In this document: piece by piece, positions 34,394 through 47,922 of the stretch
Numbering within the stretch: position 1 is the stretch's first letter
Layout of the letters: every line of letters starts with the position of its first letter
Source: Nageia nagi
Taxonomy: Eukaryota > Pinophyta
Direction: 5' to 3'
NCBI GenBank assembly: GCA_050084985.1
Contig: JBITNC010000001.1
Coordinates: 55,614,001 to 55,678,000 of the forward strand
Length of the DNA: 64,000 nt
The notes under the pieces: generated by a model
The model's input: the letters and a program-made list of their open reading frames with translations, nothing else
What the model was told of the DNA's origin: nothing
Database searches by the model: none
Program-made: the position numbers and the translations under genes

Positions 34394-35995
34394 CTCCCCC
34401 TTAGTATAATATTATGATAGAGTGAATAAAAGAAAGAGAGAATAAGAGAGAGTTCTCCTCCATAGAGATACAATCAAATATGAGAACATTTACATCTTTA
34501 ACAAATAAGCAAGATCATATATTGAGGCTCATTACATTACCATTTGAAAAAAATGGTTTACAATATAATTGTTAACCATAACTCATTTCATTGTACAAAG
34601 TATTCATTCAAAAAAAGTTGATATGATTATCCTTGATGAGCCTACCTACTTGAAATAGGTAACCTATATTCTCAAGAAAAAACTTGCAAGCTATAAGTAG
34701 CTCATAAATTGTATTAGTTAGATGCATCATATAAACATTCATATTAACACAAGATAAATGTATCAATTAATGACATCTATAAATTGATCAATGGGCATTA
34801 TAATTCATCATGAAGATGCCAATCTAATACTCATAGTCACTAGCTATATAAAACATATGCTAATCAACATAAAAATAAAGCACACATATGAGTTCTTCAC
34901 ATATGGATAACCAAACAATGCCAAAATTCATATAATAATTCTTCACATATTAATAACTAAAATAATGCTAGAAGAAGCCACCATATGCTTTAAAATGTAC
35001 AAATAGTTCCTCACACAGTGTGAACTAACCATGAAAGTGTACATCATATGCTAAAAAATGTACAACTAGTTCCGCACACATAGGGAACTAACCACAAAGG
35101 TCTACATTATATGCTAAAAAATGTACAACAAATTCCTCACACAGAGAGAACTAACCAAGAAGGTGTACATAAATATCAACATTTTACAACAAAAATCCTC
35201 TTAAAGATGAAGTTTTCATCATAGATATTAATTCAACAAGAATTCAACCTTTACTTCCCATTGAGGGAAACTTCACTAACCCAATAGATTCCCTAAGCTT
35301 ACAAAATTGGACTTCAAGAAGGGCTTGGTGAACAAATCAATAGAGTTTAGGACTGATGGAAAATATTGCAATTAAAGGATACTATCTAGAACCTTCTCTC
35401 TACTAAAGTATGCTTAGATTTCAACATATTTTGTTCTCTAATGAAAAATATGGTTCTTTACCAAAGTAATAGTTGGTTGATTATAAAGAAGTTTAGGATG
35501 GTTGAGCTTTCTCATAACCAAAATCTTTTAGAAGATGCCTCAAACAAATAGCTTCTTAGGCTATGAATAACATGGCTTGATATTTTACCTCTATGGTGGA
35601 GAGAGTTAGGCTACTTCTCTGAAGCCCAAGAGATAGCACCTAAACCAATTGTAAACACATAAAAAAAAGTTGATTTTTTGTCATCTCTATCTTCTCTATA
35701 GTCAAAATCTTAGAACCCTAAGAGAACAAGCAATGGTAATTTAGAATACTTAAGAGCAAGATTCTTAGTTCTTGCAACATACCTCAGGATTTGCTTAACA
35801 ATATTGAGGTGCTCAACATATGATTTCTACATAAATCATGCCATCATATTTACTACAAGGGTAATATCTAACCTAAAAATAGTCAAATAAATAAGACTTC
35901 TAATTAATTTCTTGTAAGTGATAGCATCTACCAACTGAGAGTTAGAGGTAAGAAATAGAGTGATTCTAAAAGAGATTAAGAATATGGTAGGTTTA
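34394..35995 (-). pseudogene. Copia C 3' untranslated region and RNase H remnant
   Basis: From 35,995 downward the translation gives TSNSQLVDAIT, then AKQILRYVARTKNLALKYSKL, and DYREDRDDKKSTFFYVF..GLGAISWASEK to about 35,570, which is the copia RNase H (normally DADWAGDKDDRKSTSGY). The remainder to 34,403 is 3' untranslated. It includes three diverged ~62-bp repeats at about 34,983-35,171 (ATGCTAAAAAATGTACAA...CCTCACACA). The frame continues across the copia B insertion: DECK at 48,417 joins PTI at 35,990 when one 5-bp target copy is removed. Confidence 0.8.
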
Positions 35996-36494
35996 TGAAG
36001 GAACTAACACTAACAATATAATTCTTAAACAGCTAAGATCACATGAAAGTTCATAAATATAATCTAACAAATTCACAAAGCAATCTCACAACACAACATG
36101 AGATGCAAGTGGTTCCTCCAACTAGGAGTACATCCACTAACTAGATCTTTACTTTATTCACAAATAAAACTCTCTTACAATCCTCCTAATCTCAACTCCT
36201 AAGCACTATCCTATAGCATAACTTTACTCTACAATTGGTGTATGATCAAAAAGAGGGAGCCTTCTATTTATAGGACAAAATCCCTCTTTGGATCACCTTT
36301 TTATCCAATGCTCATAAGCATGACATGCACATCCTTTTACCCAAGGGGTATGCTCATGACATGGAGTGTAGGACAAGTTACATTATCATATTCACTTAAA
36401 TACTTAAGGTATCAAATGATACCCTTAAGTATTAGTGAACTTATATAGAAGATTATTACATAACCTTTACAATAATGCATTATACATTCCAACA
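35996..36494 (-). repeat. Copia B LTR 1 (3' LTR of B1)
   Basis: TGTTGGAATGTATAATGCAT start and AGTTCCTTCA end in minus sense. The purine tract ATTAAAAGGGAG (36,495-36,506) precedes it. Confidence 0.9.
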
Positions 36495-37500
36495 CTCCCT
36501 TTTAATGTAATATTGAGATAGAGTGAATAAAGAAAAGAAGAGAAAGTAAGAGAGTTCTCCTCCAAATAGATATAATAGAGATGAGAAATTTTTACATATT
36601 GGTGAAGTAAGAAAGATCTAATTTGTGACTCACTACTTTGCCAAATACAATCATTAACCATAACTAGTTTGAATGTATTTGAAGTAGTCATCCAACTGGA
36701 AGTCAATATGAGTCTCAATAAGCTTGCATACTCAAAGTAAGTAACCTGAAATCTTAAGAGAACTTACAATTCAAAAAATAGCTTAGACAACAAGATCAGT
36801 TAGATGCAACATGATCATATCAACAAGGATAAATGTATCAAACAATGCCATTATAAACTTATCAATGGTGCACTACAAGTCATAACGAAGATGCCAAGCC
36901 AAAACTTATAGTCACTTACTATATTCAAAAAATATGTGTTGATTATCATTACAAAATAGAGTATACACATACAAGTTTCTCACATATTAATAATTGAATA
37001 GTGTCAAAAGACACATAAGAGTTCCTCACACATAGATAACTGAATAGTGCTATATTGACTAATATTTTACTTTAAAAATTTGTACAATAAGTTCCTCATG
37101 TAGAACAAACTTACCATGAAGGTGTACAAACAAATCAACATTATATAACACAAAATCCTCCTAAAGGTGAAGTTATCATCACAAATATGAATTCACCATA
37201 AGAATTCAAACTTCACTCCCCCTTGAGGATGATTTCACTAACTTGATAGCATCCTTAAGCTTATAGAATTGAGCTTTTGGGAGGCACTTGATGAATAAAT
37301 CAATAGAGTTCAAGGTGGATGGACAATACTCTATGTGTATGATCCATCAAGAACCTTCTTCTTAATAAAATGGGCATGGATTTATACATATTTTATTCTT
37401 TGATAGAACATAATATTTTTAGCCAAAAAAATACCAACTAATTATCTGAAGAAATCAAAGATGAGCCACTTTGCTCATACCTAATTTTTTTAGAGAATGC
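36495..37500 (-). other. 3' untranslated region of copia B1
   Basis: About 1 kb with no coding signal, between the RNase H end and the 3' LTR. It contains two CTCACATA...GATAACTGAATAGTG-like units at about 36,960-37,050, which are greatly expanded in the sister copy B'. Confidence 0.6.
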
Positions 37501-40500
37501 CTTAGCTAAATAGCTTCCTGGGTTGCAACAGATATGGTATGGTATTTGGATTCTATGGTGGAAAGAGAAATAGTAGGCTACTTCTTAGAAGCCCAAGAGA
37601 TATCACTTGAACCAATGATAAATAAATATGTAGAGGTTGATTTTCTATCATCTCTATCTCCCCATAGTCAAAATATGATAATCCAAAGAGAACAAATGAT
37701 GGTAACTTAGAATACTTGAGATTAAGATTATTAGTCCCTACAACATACCTCAAGATTTGCTTAACAGCATTGAGATGCTCAACATATGGTTTTTGCATGA
37801 ATCATGCTATTAAATTCATTGCAAAGGTAATATCTAGCCTGGATATAGTCAAATACAAAAGACTACTAATTAATTACCCGTAAGTTGTAGCATCAACTAA
37901 CTGAGAGTTGGAACTCAAAGAAATAGTGATTTCAAGAGAGAGTGGGATCGTAGCATATCTACATTCCTCCATTTCAAACTTCTACAAGATGTTTGATATA
38001 TACTTAAATTGATTGAGGTAAGTACAATCCTTGTATTAATATATTTTTATTTCAAGATAGTAGTGCAAGAGACCAAGATTAGTCATTTCAAACATTACCT
38101 TAAGTTTGTATATACACTCTTGAATGATTTCATCATTTTTCCTAGTTATCAAAAGATCATCCACATAAAAGAGAATCAAGACCACATATTTTTTTTATTG
38201 ATTACATATAGATCAGAGTCTAAAAAATATTTAAAGAATATAATGTCTGCAAAATACCTTGAAATCTTCTTATACCAAGCTCTAGGTGCTTGCTTAAGTC
38301 CATAAAAGACTTCTTTAGCTTGCACATAAATGATTCTTTACCTTCCATAATGAACCCTTCTAGTTGATTCATGTAGATTTCCACATCTATGTCATGATTG
38401 AGAAATGCACTCTTGAAATCAAGTTGAAAAACTTTCTATCCTTGAGCTACAAAAAGAGCAAAGATAATCCTAACAATAGGCATCTTTTCATGGGAGCAAA
38501 TTTTTCCTCATAATCTACATCGTATTTTTGAGCAAAACCTTTAGCTACTAACCTTGCCTTGTATTTCTTAATATCTCCAACTAAATTGAATTAAATTTGT
38601 AGATCCACTTATTGCCAATCACATTCTTCTCATTGGGATATGGAACCAAGTCCTAAGTTTTATTTTTCATAAGTGCATCATACTTCCATTTTCATAGCTT
38701 CCATCCACACTCATGCTTAGAAGTTTCTTTCAAGGTTGAGGGCTCATGCTTGTTGTCAATCTTATTAAATAAGTATTTTTCAAGATCATGCTCCTTGTTA
38801 CCCTTTGAGTTGGAAGTTTTGTTCTTGAGGTGACTTATCTACATCAATATCTAACTAGTTAGGTGTAATTGAAGAATCTTCTAGATCATCAACATCCTTT
38901 TTAGAAGCAAATTCTTTAAAAAGTTCATTAAATTTTACATCCCTTGAAATGAACATTACTTTATAAGATGAAGAGTAGATCTGTAGCCTCTATGCTAACT
39001 GTCATAACCTAAAAAGATGCATTTTTCATCTCTTTTATTCAACTTTTTCCTTTTTTCAAAAATAATGTAAGAGAATGCTTCACAACCAAACATCCTAAGG
39101 TGAGAAATGTTAGGTTTTCTTCCTGACCATGCCTCAAAAGGAGATTTATCTTGAATAGCTTTTATGGGACATATATTCAAAATGTAAATAGTAGTGCTCA
39201 TAGCTTCACCTCACAAGAAACTAGGAAGATTACCCAACATGCATCTAGCCATCTTCATAATTATTCTATTTTTCTTTTGACAACATCATTCTATGAGAAG
39301 TGTAAGATATTTAAATTACCTCTTGATTCCATATATACATAATATTCATTGAACTTGTTGTTTATATTCTACCCCATTATCTGATCTTAACATCTTGATT
39401 TTAAGGTTATTTTGATTCTCAACAAAGGCCTTAAAAACTTTAAAACTCTCAAAGGTTTGATCCTTGTGCTCAAGTAGATACCAAAGGTCATTTACTAAAA
39501 TTATTAATGAAGTTCAAGATGTAAGATGCTCCTCCAAGTGACTTAGTTTGAAATGAACCCATCAAATTGAATACACAAGTTGAAGAGGTTGAGATGCTTT
39601 TGTTGACTTATCTTTTTCAAACTTTTACCTATGCATCTTACCAAGAATGCACTTCTCAATAGACCAATCGAAGGAGAAATTTAAGGCAAACCTTCCACAA
39701 GTTCTTATTCTTTCATGAATTCATATCTTATGTAAGTGCCTAACAGTGCAAAAACCTCTAGAACACACACTTGTAGCAAGACACATCTTTGATGGAACTT
39801 GATCCATAATGTAGAGATTATCTTTCATTGATTTTTAACCAATGTGGCAAGTTCTTTCTTAATATGCTAGGATTGAAATAAGGTTCATCTTTAACTTAGG
39901 AACATAGAGAACATTTTCAAGAACCTTTCTATGAATCAACACACTCCCAATTTTTGGGCTTTAAGGTAGAGTTATCAACAACCACATCTTTTCTATACTT
40001 GTGAAAGTTCTCAAACTTTTCTTTTTCAAAGCATAGGTGATAGGTGCAACCAAAATCAACAATCCAATTAGATGAAAAAGAGAAGACATGGAGTAAAGCA
40101 CCATAGCAAAACCACCTTGAACATTCTTCTTTCCTTTGAAGTTCCTTACATTTCTATTACCTTTATTATTTTCCTCTCTTTTATTTTTGAGCAATCAATT
40201 TCTTTGTGACCTTAGATGCAATAATAGTTACAATTACCATCAAACGTTTCCTTAGGATATGGATTGTTTACTTTACTTTTCCATTCTTTACTTGAAGTGG
40301 TTGTTTTTACCATTGTTTCTACTATTGTTGTTATTGTTCTTATTGTTACCATTATTCCTATTGCTATTATAGCCATTGCCTCTTTTCTCAAACATTTTAG
40401 AGGAAAAGGATAAGATTTATTTTGATGGTTTAACTTCTTCTTGAAATTAATTTTGATTGCTCCAAGAGCAACATTATTATCCTTAGGAGAAGAAATAAAC

Positions 40501-40636
40501 ACTTTAATGTTAAAGGTTTCATCATCCTTCAAAAGGTATCTAAAAAGATTCTCAAGGGAGAATACCTCTTATTCCTCATCAAGCCTTATTTCCATAATTG
40601 TCATAAAGTTTTCAAACTTTGAAAAAGATTTTTGAA
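37501..40636 (-). pseudogene. Copia B1 gag-pol remnant, truncated in gag
   Basis: Read on the minus strand. From 40,636 the gag C-terminal part includes SLENL.YLLKDDETF and a zinc knuckle CNYYCIxGHKEIDC with Cys-to-Tyr damage (about 40,230-40,190). Then come a protease with DFGCTYH (expected D-S-G-C), integrase at about 39,700-38,950 (second Asp kept in RSDNG; GRKPNISHLRMFGCEAFSY intact), reverse transcriptase with an intact YVDD box at 38,157-38,168, and RNase H to about 37,560 (HLNAVKQILRYVVGT). Many frameshifts and stops. The gag start and the leader are missing; the frame runs straight into LTR 2. Confidence 0.85.
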
Positions 40637-41142
40637 TGAAAGAACTAACACTAACAAGATAATTCCTAATCAACCAAGATCATATGAAAGCTCTTAATTC
40701 ACATCTAACAAACTTACAAATAAGAAAATCTCATAAAGTAACTCAAGATGTAAACTGGTTCTTCCAATTAGGAGTACATTCACTAACTAGATATTTACTT
40801 CATTCACAAATACAGCTCTCTTACAATCCTCCTAATCTCAACTCCTACACTTCTATCCTATAGCATAACTTTACTACATAAATTGGTGTGTGTATTACAA
40901 AGAAGAAGCTTTTTATTTATAGGCCAAAATTCTTCTTTGGATCACTCTTTTATCTAATGTACAAAAGCATGACAAGCACATCCTTTTACCCAAGGAGCAT
41001 ACTCATGACATGGAGTGTAGATAAGTTATATTATCATATTCACTTAAGTACTTAAAATATCAAATGATACTCTTAAGTATTAGTGAACTTACATAGAATA
41101 TTTAATACAAACCTTTACAATAATGCATTATACATGCTAACA
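40637..41142 (-). repeat. Copia B LTR 2 (3' LTR of B')
   Basis: The same family as LTRs 1 and 3. The purine tract ATTAAAAGGGAG (41,143-41,154) shows it is the 3' LTR of the B' interior. On its other side it abuts truncated B1 gag without a primer site, so it is not the 5' LTR of B1. Confidence 0.9.
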
Positions 41143-41559
41143 CTCCCTTTTAATATAATATTGGGATAGACAAGTAAAAGAGAAGAAGAGAAAGTAAGAG
41201 AGTCCTCCTTCAAATAGATACAATAGAGATGAGAACTTTTTACATATTTTGAAGTAAAAAAATCTAGTTTGAGACTCACTACTTTGCCAAATACAATCAT
41301 TCACCACAACTAATTTCAATGTACATGAAGTAGTAATCCAAATTGGAAGTCATGAAGAGTCTCCAAGAGCCTGCATACATGAGGTAAGTAACTTATAATC
41401 TCAAAGGAACCTACAAGTCATCAATAGCTTAAATAACAACATCAGTTAGATGCATCATATTTATATCAACAAGGATAGATGAATCACACAAATCCATCAT
41501 GAACTGATCAATGGTGCACTATAAGTTATCACAAAGATGCCATGCCAAAAAACTCATAG

Positions 41560-42085
41560 TCACATGTTGTACATAAGACATGTGTTGATTATCATTACAA
41601 AATAAAGCATGCACATATGAGTTCCTCACATGTGGATAATTGAACAGTGCCAAAAGACACATAAGAGTTCCTCACACATGGATAACTGAATAGTGCCAAA
41701 TGAGACATAAAATTTCCTCACATATGGATATTGAATAATGCTAGACCAAAAAATAGAGCATGCACATACAAGTTCCTCACATATGAATAACTAAATAGTG
41801 CCAAACAACACATAAGAGTTCCTCACATATGGATAACTAGACAATGCAAGATTGACCAAAATAAAGCATGCACATATGAGTTCCTCCATATGGATAACTA
41901 AACAATGCCAAAAGGCACATAAGAGTTCCTTACATATGGATAACTAAATAGTGTTAGATTAATCAAAATAGAGCATGCACATATGAGTTCCTCACATATA
42001 GATAACTAAATAGTGCCAAATGATGCATAAGAGTTTCTCACATATGGATAGCTAAATAGTGTAAGATTGGACAATCTTTTGGCTT
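41560..42085. repeat. Minisatellite in the B' 3' untranslated region
   Basis: About ten units of roughly 45 bp with the core GAGTTCCTCACATATGGATAACTAAATAGTG, alternating between a form with CATAA and a form with AGCATGCACATA, so the higher-order period is about 90-100 bp. Confidence 0.9.
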
Positions 42086-42299
42086 TTAAAATTTTATACA
42101 AGTTTCTCATGTAGAGTAAACTTACCATGAAGGTGTACAATAAAATCAACACTATATGGCATAAAATCTTCTTAAGGTGAAGTTGTCATCACAAACATGA
42201 ATTCAACATAAGAATTCAAATTCACTCCCCCTTGAGGGCAACTTCACCAACCTAATAGAATCCCTAAGCTTATAGAATTAAGCTTACATGAGGGGCTTG

Positions 42300-44390
42300 G
42301 TGAATAAATCAATGGAGTTCAAGGTGGATGGACAATACTCATGGGGTATGATGCCATCAAGAACCTTATCCCTGATAAAATGGGCATGGATTTCCACATG
42401 TTTTGTTATATGATGAAACATTGAATTCTTAGCCAAAGAAATATCTGATTAATTATCTAAAGAGATCAAAATGAGCCACCTTACTCATACCTAATTTATT
42501 TTAGAAGATACCTTAGAAAAATGGCTTCTTGGTTGTTAAAAATATGGTATGATATTCAAATTTTATGATGGAAAGAGAAATAGTAGGTAGCTTCTTGAAA
42601 TCCCAAGAGATCATCTAAACCAATGCTAAACACATACACAGAGGTTGACATCTTATCATGTCTATCTCTTCCATAGTTAGAATATGAAAATCTAAAGAGA
42701 ACAAATGAGGACAACTTAGAATACTTGAGAGCAAGATCCTTAGTACCTACAACATATCTCAAAATTTATTTAATAGCATTAAGGTGTTCAACATAAGGTT
42801 TTTACATGAATCATGCCATCAAATTCATTGCAAAGGTAATATCTGGCCTAGATATAGTCAAATATAAAAGACTCCCAATTAATTGCTTGTAATCTATAGC
42901 ATCAACTAACTAAGAGTTGGAGCTTAAAAAAATAGTGATTCTAGAAGAGATTAGGATTGCAGCATATCTACACTCCATTCCAAACTTCTACAAGATGTCT
43001 AATATATACTTAGATTGATTAAGTAAGTACAATTCTTGTATTGATACACTTGCATTCCAAGATAGTAGTGCAAGAGACCAAGATTAGTCATTTCAAATAT
43101 TGCCTTAAATTTGGATATGCACTCTTGAATGATTTTATCATTATTCTTGTAATCAAAAGATAATCTATATAAAAGAGAATCAAAACCACATCTTTTCTTT
43201 GATTGAGCACATATATATCGAAGTCAAAAAAATACTTAGAGAATTCAATATCTGTAAAGTACCCTAAAATCTTTCTATACCAAACTTGAGGTGATTGTTA
43301 AGTCCATACAAATACTTCTTTAGCTTGCACATAAAGGACTCTTTGCCTTCCATAATAAACCATTCTAGTTGATTCATAAAGATTTTCACATCCAATTTGC
43401 CACTAAAAAATGCACTCTTGACATCAAATTGAAAAACTTTCCATCCTTGAGTTGCAAAAAGAGTAAGAATAACTCTCATAGTAGGCATCGTTTCCATGGT
43501 AATAAAGGTTTCCCATAATCGACATCATATTTCTAAGCAAAACCTTTAGCTACTAATCTTGCTTTGTATTTCTCAATATCTTCAATTGAATTAAACTTGA
43601 CCTTGTAGATCCACTTATTACCAATCACATTCTCATCATTGAGATAAGGAACCAAGTCCCAAGTTTTATTTTTTATAAACACCTCATACTCCACTCTCAT
43701 GGCTTCCATCTAGCACTCATGCTTAGAAGATTCTTTGAAGGTTGAGGGGTCATAGTTATTTCAATATTGGTAATTAAGGATTTGTTCAAGGTCATGCTCC
43801 TTATTACCCTTTATGTTGGAAAATTTTATTTCTAAGGTGACTTGTCTATATCAATATCCAACCAATAGGAGCAACTGAAGAGTTATTTGGATCATCAAAT
43901 CCTTGTTAGAATTAGATTCTTTAGGAAGTTCATTAAACTTTACATCCCTTGAAATGACACTACTTTATAGGTTGGAGAGTAGAGCCTGAGCCTCTATACT
44001 GACTATCATAACCTACAAAGATACATTTTTCACTCTTTTGTCCAACTTCTTTTTTTTTAGAAACAATGTAAGAGAAAGCTTCATAACCAAACACCGTAAG
44101 GTGAGAAATGTTAGGTTTTCTTTCTAACCATGCCTCAAAAGGAGTTTTACTCTAAATTGCTTTTATGGGACACCTATTCAAGGTGTAAATAGCATTACTC
44201 ATAGCTTTAACCCATAAGAACTTAAGAATATTACCCAATATGCATCTAGCTATCTCCTTGATTATTCTATTTTCTTTTCAACAACACCATTCTATTGAGG
44301 AGTGTATGGAATTGTAAACTGCCTCTTGATTCCATACTTAGCACAATAGTCATTAAAGTTTCCTCATGCTTCAATAGGTGCCATTGAAAG
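42300..44390 (-). pseudogene. Copia B' integrase, reverse transcriptase and RNase H remnant
   Basis: On the minus strand, integrase begins abruptly near 44,360 (CAKYGIKRQF-like), without zinc domain or first catalytic Asp, and includes the GRKPN..HLRVFGYEAFSY-like end near 44,100. The reverse transcriptase includes TLFATQGWKVFQFDVKSAFFSGKLDVKIFMNQ at about 43,470-43,370. The active-site box reads YIDY (about 43,159-43,170) where YVDD is expected. RNase H follows to about 42,556 (RYVVGTKDLALKYSKL). The gag-integrase junction near 44,356-44,390 is an internal deletion. Confidence 0.85.
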
Positions 44391-44924
44391 GTTCTCAAGG
44401 GAGATGACTTCTTCATCATCATCAAGCCTTATTTTTATAACTGTTACAAAGTTTCCAAACTTTGAAGAGAGGCTTTGAAGAATGATGAAGACCATGAACT
44501 TGTCATTGATCCAATTGCACCCACAGCAATAAGTTGGGTCCTTAGGTCAATGTATATATTCAAGTAGATACCCACATTTTCATCTTTTCCTTGATGAAAT
44601 TGAATAACTTTTGAAGAATGATAAACTTTCTTGAAAAATTTAAACTAAGGTAGATTTGCTTTTAGCTTATCCCATGCTTCCTTTGCTAGTGTTGAAGAAG
44701 ATATCATTAGTAGCACATCATTTAAAAATGCACAGTAAATCATGGAGGTTTCCAACTCATTCTTTGTGTTATAATTCTCTAGTGCCTTCTCATCTATAGG
44801 AGGTACAAGGTTCTCATTTACTATTTGCCATGCTTTCTTGCCTACAATTTGGCCTTCATTTGAAGTCCCAAATCCCATAGTTGGAACCATCAAGAATATG
44901 TTTGGGTAAAAATGATTCTCCCAT
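44391..44924 (-). pseudogene. Copia B' gag, N-terminal part
   Basis: It starts MGESFLPKHILDGSNYGIW at 44,924, the usual copia gag opening. A frameshift follows, then VGKKAWQIVNENL, ALENYNTKNEL and SSSTLAKEAWDKLKANL, typical of the copia gag capsid (UBN2-like) domain. It stops at the deletion near 44,390. The ATG lies four bases after a TTATGTAG|CAA splice-acceptor-like sequence. Confidence 0.85.
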
Positions 44925-44927
44925 TTG

Positions 44928-47821
44928 CTACATAATAATGTGAAATAATAAGCATATGGTTTCAATAATCAACATTAAATGTTAAGTTTTAACCAAGTAA
45001 ACAATACATTTTAATTTAACACTAGAGACATGCTAGATTTGATTCAAAGTGTAAATGTTTTAGAACTCAAATAATAATCCATGTACCCAAATACATTTCT
45101 CATCTCGAGAACCGTAGATGTAGAGAGACATTATTGAGGCTTATTTTCTTATCTAAAATTAGGCCTTCACTTGGATGCCCTCACAAGAAGAGCCCAAGTA
45201 CTACCAATCTTCAACTAGTTCACCTTGGTCAATATTATACTTTCTCATAGAATAAGTACCTACTATTTTCCAAGGTTATGATATTTATTAGATCAAACAA
45301 ATTATTAATATTGATTAGGTTTCAAGTTGTCCTCTTAGGTTATCAGATAATCCTTGAATAGATGTGTGAACATGTGGTATCACTACACACATGCTTTTCC
45401 ACCTATTGGAGTTATGTTCAGATCAACAAAGGACTTAGGGAATTAAGAAGTATGAACTTTTCACCATTTGGATTGTCAAACTTAAAGGCTCTAGTTTGCC
45501 TATCCTCACCTCATGGTTTCCCAAACAAGTCATATTGCAGAATGTACATGTGGATATGTTCATTTTAGAGGTTTTTTATATCAATATTTGTATTTTTGTT
45601 TGCATAAGCAAATAAAATAAAAAATAAAATATGAAATTTAAATTAAAATTTGAAACCTAAGTGTCCAATGGGTTTTGTTTGCCAACCCCTAAAGGACATC
45701 TTTACATCATTCCTAACTTTACACAATTCCATTATTGCATAAAGAAGTAGATTGCATCATAACTTAAGATTTTAAGTGATAAGAATGTATTATTTGACTT
45801 TTAAAAAAATTAAGTATCTAACTTAAAAATTTAAGTCCTTAAGCATGCATCACCAAAAAATTAAGTTCTAAGCTTATATCATTAACTTGAACATTTAAGT
45901 ACTAAACATGCATCATATAAGCATAAGCATGTATTAACCTAACAAATAAGTTTTAAGCATGCATAAAATTTAAGTATTAAGCATAAGTATGCATCATTTT
46001 AACTTAAAGGTATGCATTTAAGAAATAAAAAATATGCACTTTTTAACTTAACAATTTTTAAGTAAAGAAATATATCTTTTAAGTTAAAAAAAATTGAAAT
46101 TCTAAGCATGCATTTATTAACTTAACAAATAAGTACTATGCATTTTTTTTAAGTATTAAGCATTTACTTAAAAAATTTAAGCCCTTAAGCCCTAAACATT
46201 AACTTAAAAAAATTTAAGCAACATGTATTAAAATTTAAGTAAAATTCATACAAATTCCCCTTTTTAACTTAAAGTTGTACCTCTAAAGATAGCATACTTA
46301 GCTTATATTAATACTTTAAGCACTTTAGAAAATACTATCATTATGTTAATAAAAGCAAGTTTTGAATTTATTAAACATAATGTCAAAAAGTTTAAGTATT
46401 TGAAGTAAAATGTAAAAAAGAGTTACCTTTAAGTAAAAAGTACATTTTACCCTTCCCAAGGCAATTATAGACATCATAAAATTTTAGACCTTGAGTATAT
46501 TCTTTGCAAAGATTTAAAGTTTCTAAGTGCATTAAAAAAGGTGACTTGCAAGCAATATTGAAAATTTAATGCACTAGACAATTTCTAAAATAGATTCATA
46601 CACCAATTAAGTATTAAGGACAAGGGTTGGTGGGTAGGAAAAGGCTTGTAAGTAAGAAAAAAAAATCAACTATACATTTATAATCAATTAAGGCTCCTGA
46701 ATAAGAAGACTTTCAAGTAAATACAAATTAAATGCTCAATAAGTATTGGGTCATGTTTTAAAAAAAATGGAGAGGGAGTGCAATCTATCAACAAGAAATA
46801 AAGTGAGTACCCTATTTTTAACAATAAAAAAAATGGAGACTATGCAGGGTAAATGGAGGAGGGAGGACTCTGTGATTAGTTTAGGAGATGATGACCATTG
46901 ATGAGTTTGGTGGAGACCATGATCAGTGAGTTGAGGAGATGTGGGTGGTGAGGTGAGCAGAGTGGCAAAGTAGGGGTGGATGATTCCCCCCCTCTAAGGC
47001 ATGCGATAAGTTGCAGAGGAAAGGAGTGCCTCAATGGGTTGAGTAGAGGGTGGAGATGGGATACCACATGGTTTCATGTGAGACAAAAAAAAAGGGGCAT
47101 AGCATGGAGATCATGGTGGTTTGAGAACAAAAGAGAAGGAGAGCCCAATAAAAAATGCAAACATAAGTTGTGTGTGACAAGTAGTCGGTCAAGCAGAGGA
47201 GGTTGGGAGAAGCTATTGGCCAATGGAGGGCATGCTAGTTTAAAAACATGATGATCTCAAAATGTGAAGTATATAGCAAAGGGATCCAAAGGGGTCCTAA
47301 ACCCTTTCACCCATCAAAAAAATTGAATGGGGAGCTCATCTAAGGCTAGTAAAGATTTGAAATATAAAAAAAAATTAATGTAAATGCCTCCCCTTTCAAT
47401 GAAAGAAATTATATATATATTTGCAAGGTGTACAAGAATGCAAAAAAACAATCTAACATTTTTTTTTTTAAATTACTAAATTTAACTAAATGAAAGAAAT
47501 AATCTCCCCTTTTTTTTACTTTTATCATTTCTACACAATATTTATGAAGAAAAAAAATTTCTTTGAAATATGACATACTATTACTATATAATAAACAAAA
47601 TTAGGCAAAAAAATTACAATTTGCACACTAACTTCTTTTTAGAAAAAAAATAATACGGTAAGTAATTTAAAAAAAAAAAATTGCGTGTATATATACAAAA
47701 GCAGGTTAGTATTAAAAAATTGCATCATATTTTTAATTTTTAGAAGTTAACACATAACATAAAATGTGTTAGTATTAATGAAATGATCCCAAAAAAAATT
47801 ATACCTTTGAAACTCTTTTAC
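44928..47821 (-). other. Putative 2.9-kb leader intron of copia B'
   Basis: In minus sense the sequence between primer site and gag ATG starts with TTGTGAG|GTAAAAGAG (donor at 47,821) and ends TTATGTAG|CAAATG (acceptor at 44,928). Copia C has the same donor word, acceptor position and spacing. There is no long credible coding frame inside. It contains a block conserved with copia C (45,115-45,575), an array of AAGTATTAAGCATGCAT-like words (about 45,780-46,260) and a G-rich segment (46,850-47,260, plus strand). An intron is inferred from two aligned splice-site pairs; no transcript is available. Confidence 0.5.
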
Positions 47822-47907
47822 CTCACAATGAAGAGTAGGATCAAGAGAGGATCTCCAAATTGAAGATGAGTCTCCAAACCAAAGATGTGAAGAGGAGTCT
47901 CCAAGGT

Positions 47908-47921
47908 GCTCTAATACCAAA
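47908..47921 (-). other. Primer binding site of copia B'
   Basis: TTTGGTATTAGAGC in minus sense begins one base after the LTR 3 end. It matches the initiator tRNA-Met site TGGTATCAGAGC with one C-to-T change. Confidence 0.85.
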
Positions 47922-47922
47922 T

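Noticed and set aside
40637-41142. LTR 2 considered as the 5' LTR of copia B1
   Set aside because: No primer binding site or leader lies between it and B1 gag; gag is truncated directly at the LTR edge.
41560-42085. Regularly spaced repeat array considered as a CRISPR-like locus
   Set aside because: Units are contiguous diverged minisatellite copies inside a plant retrotransposon 3' UTR, with no unique spacers and no cas genes.
46976-47251. Trp/Gly/Arg-rich open frame in a G-rich segment of the copia B' leader
   Set aside because: No family resemblance; the similar G-rich segment in copia C (54,335-54,830) does not keep the frame.
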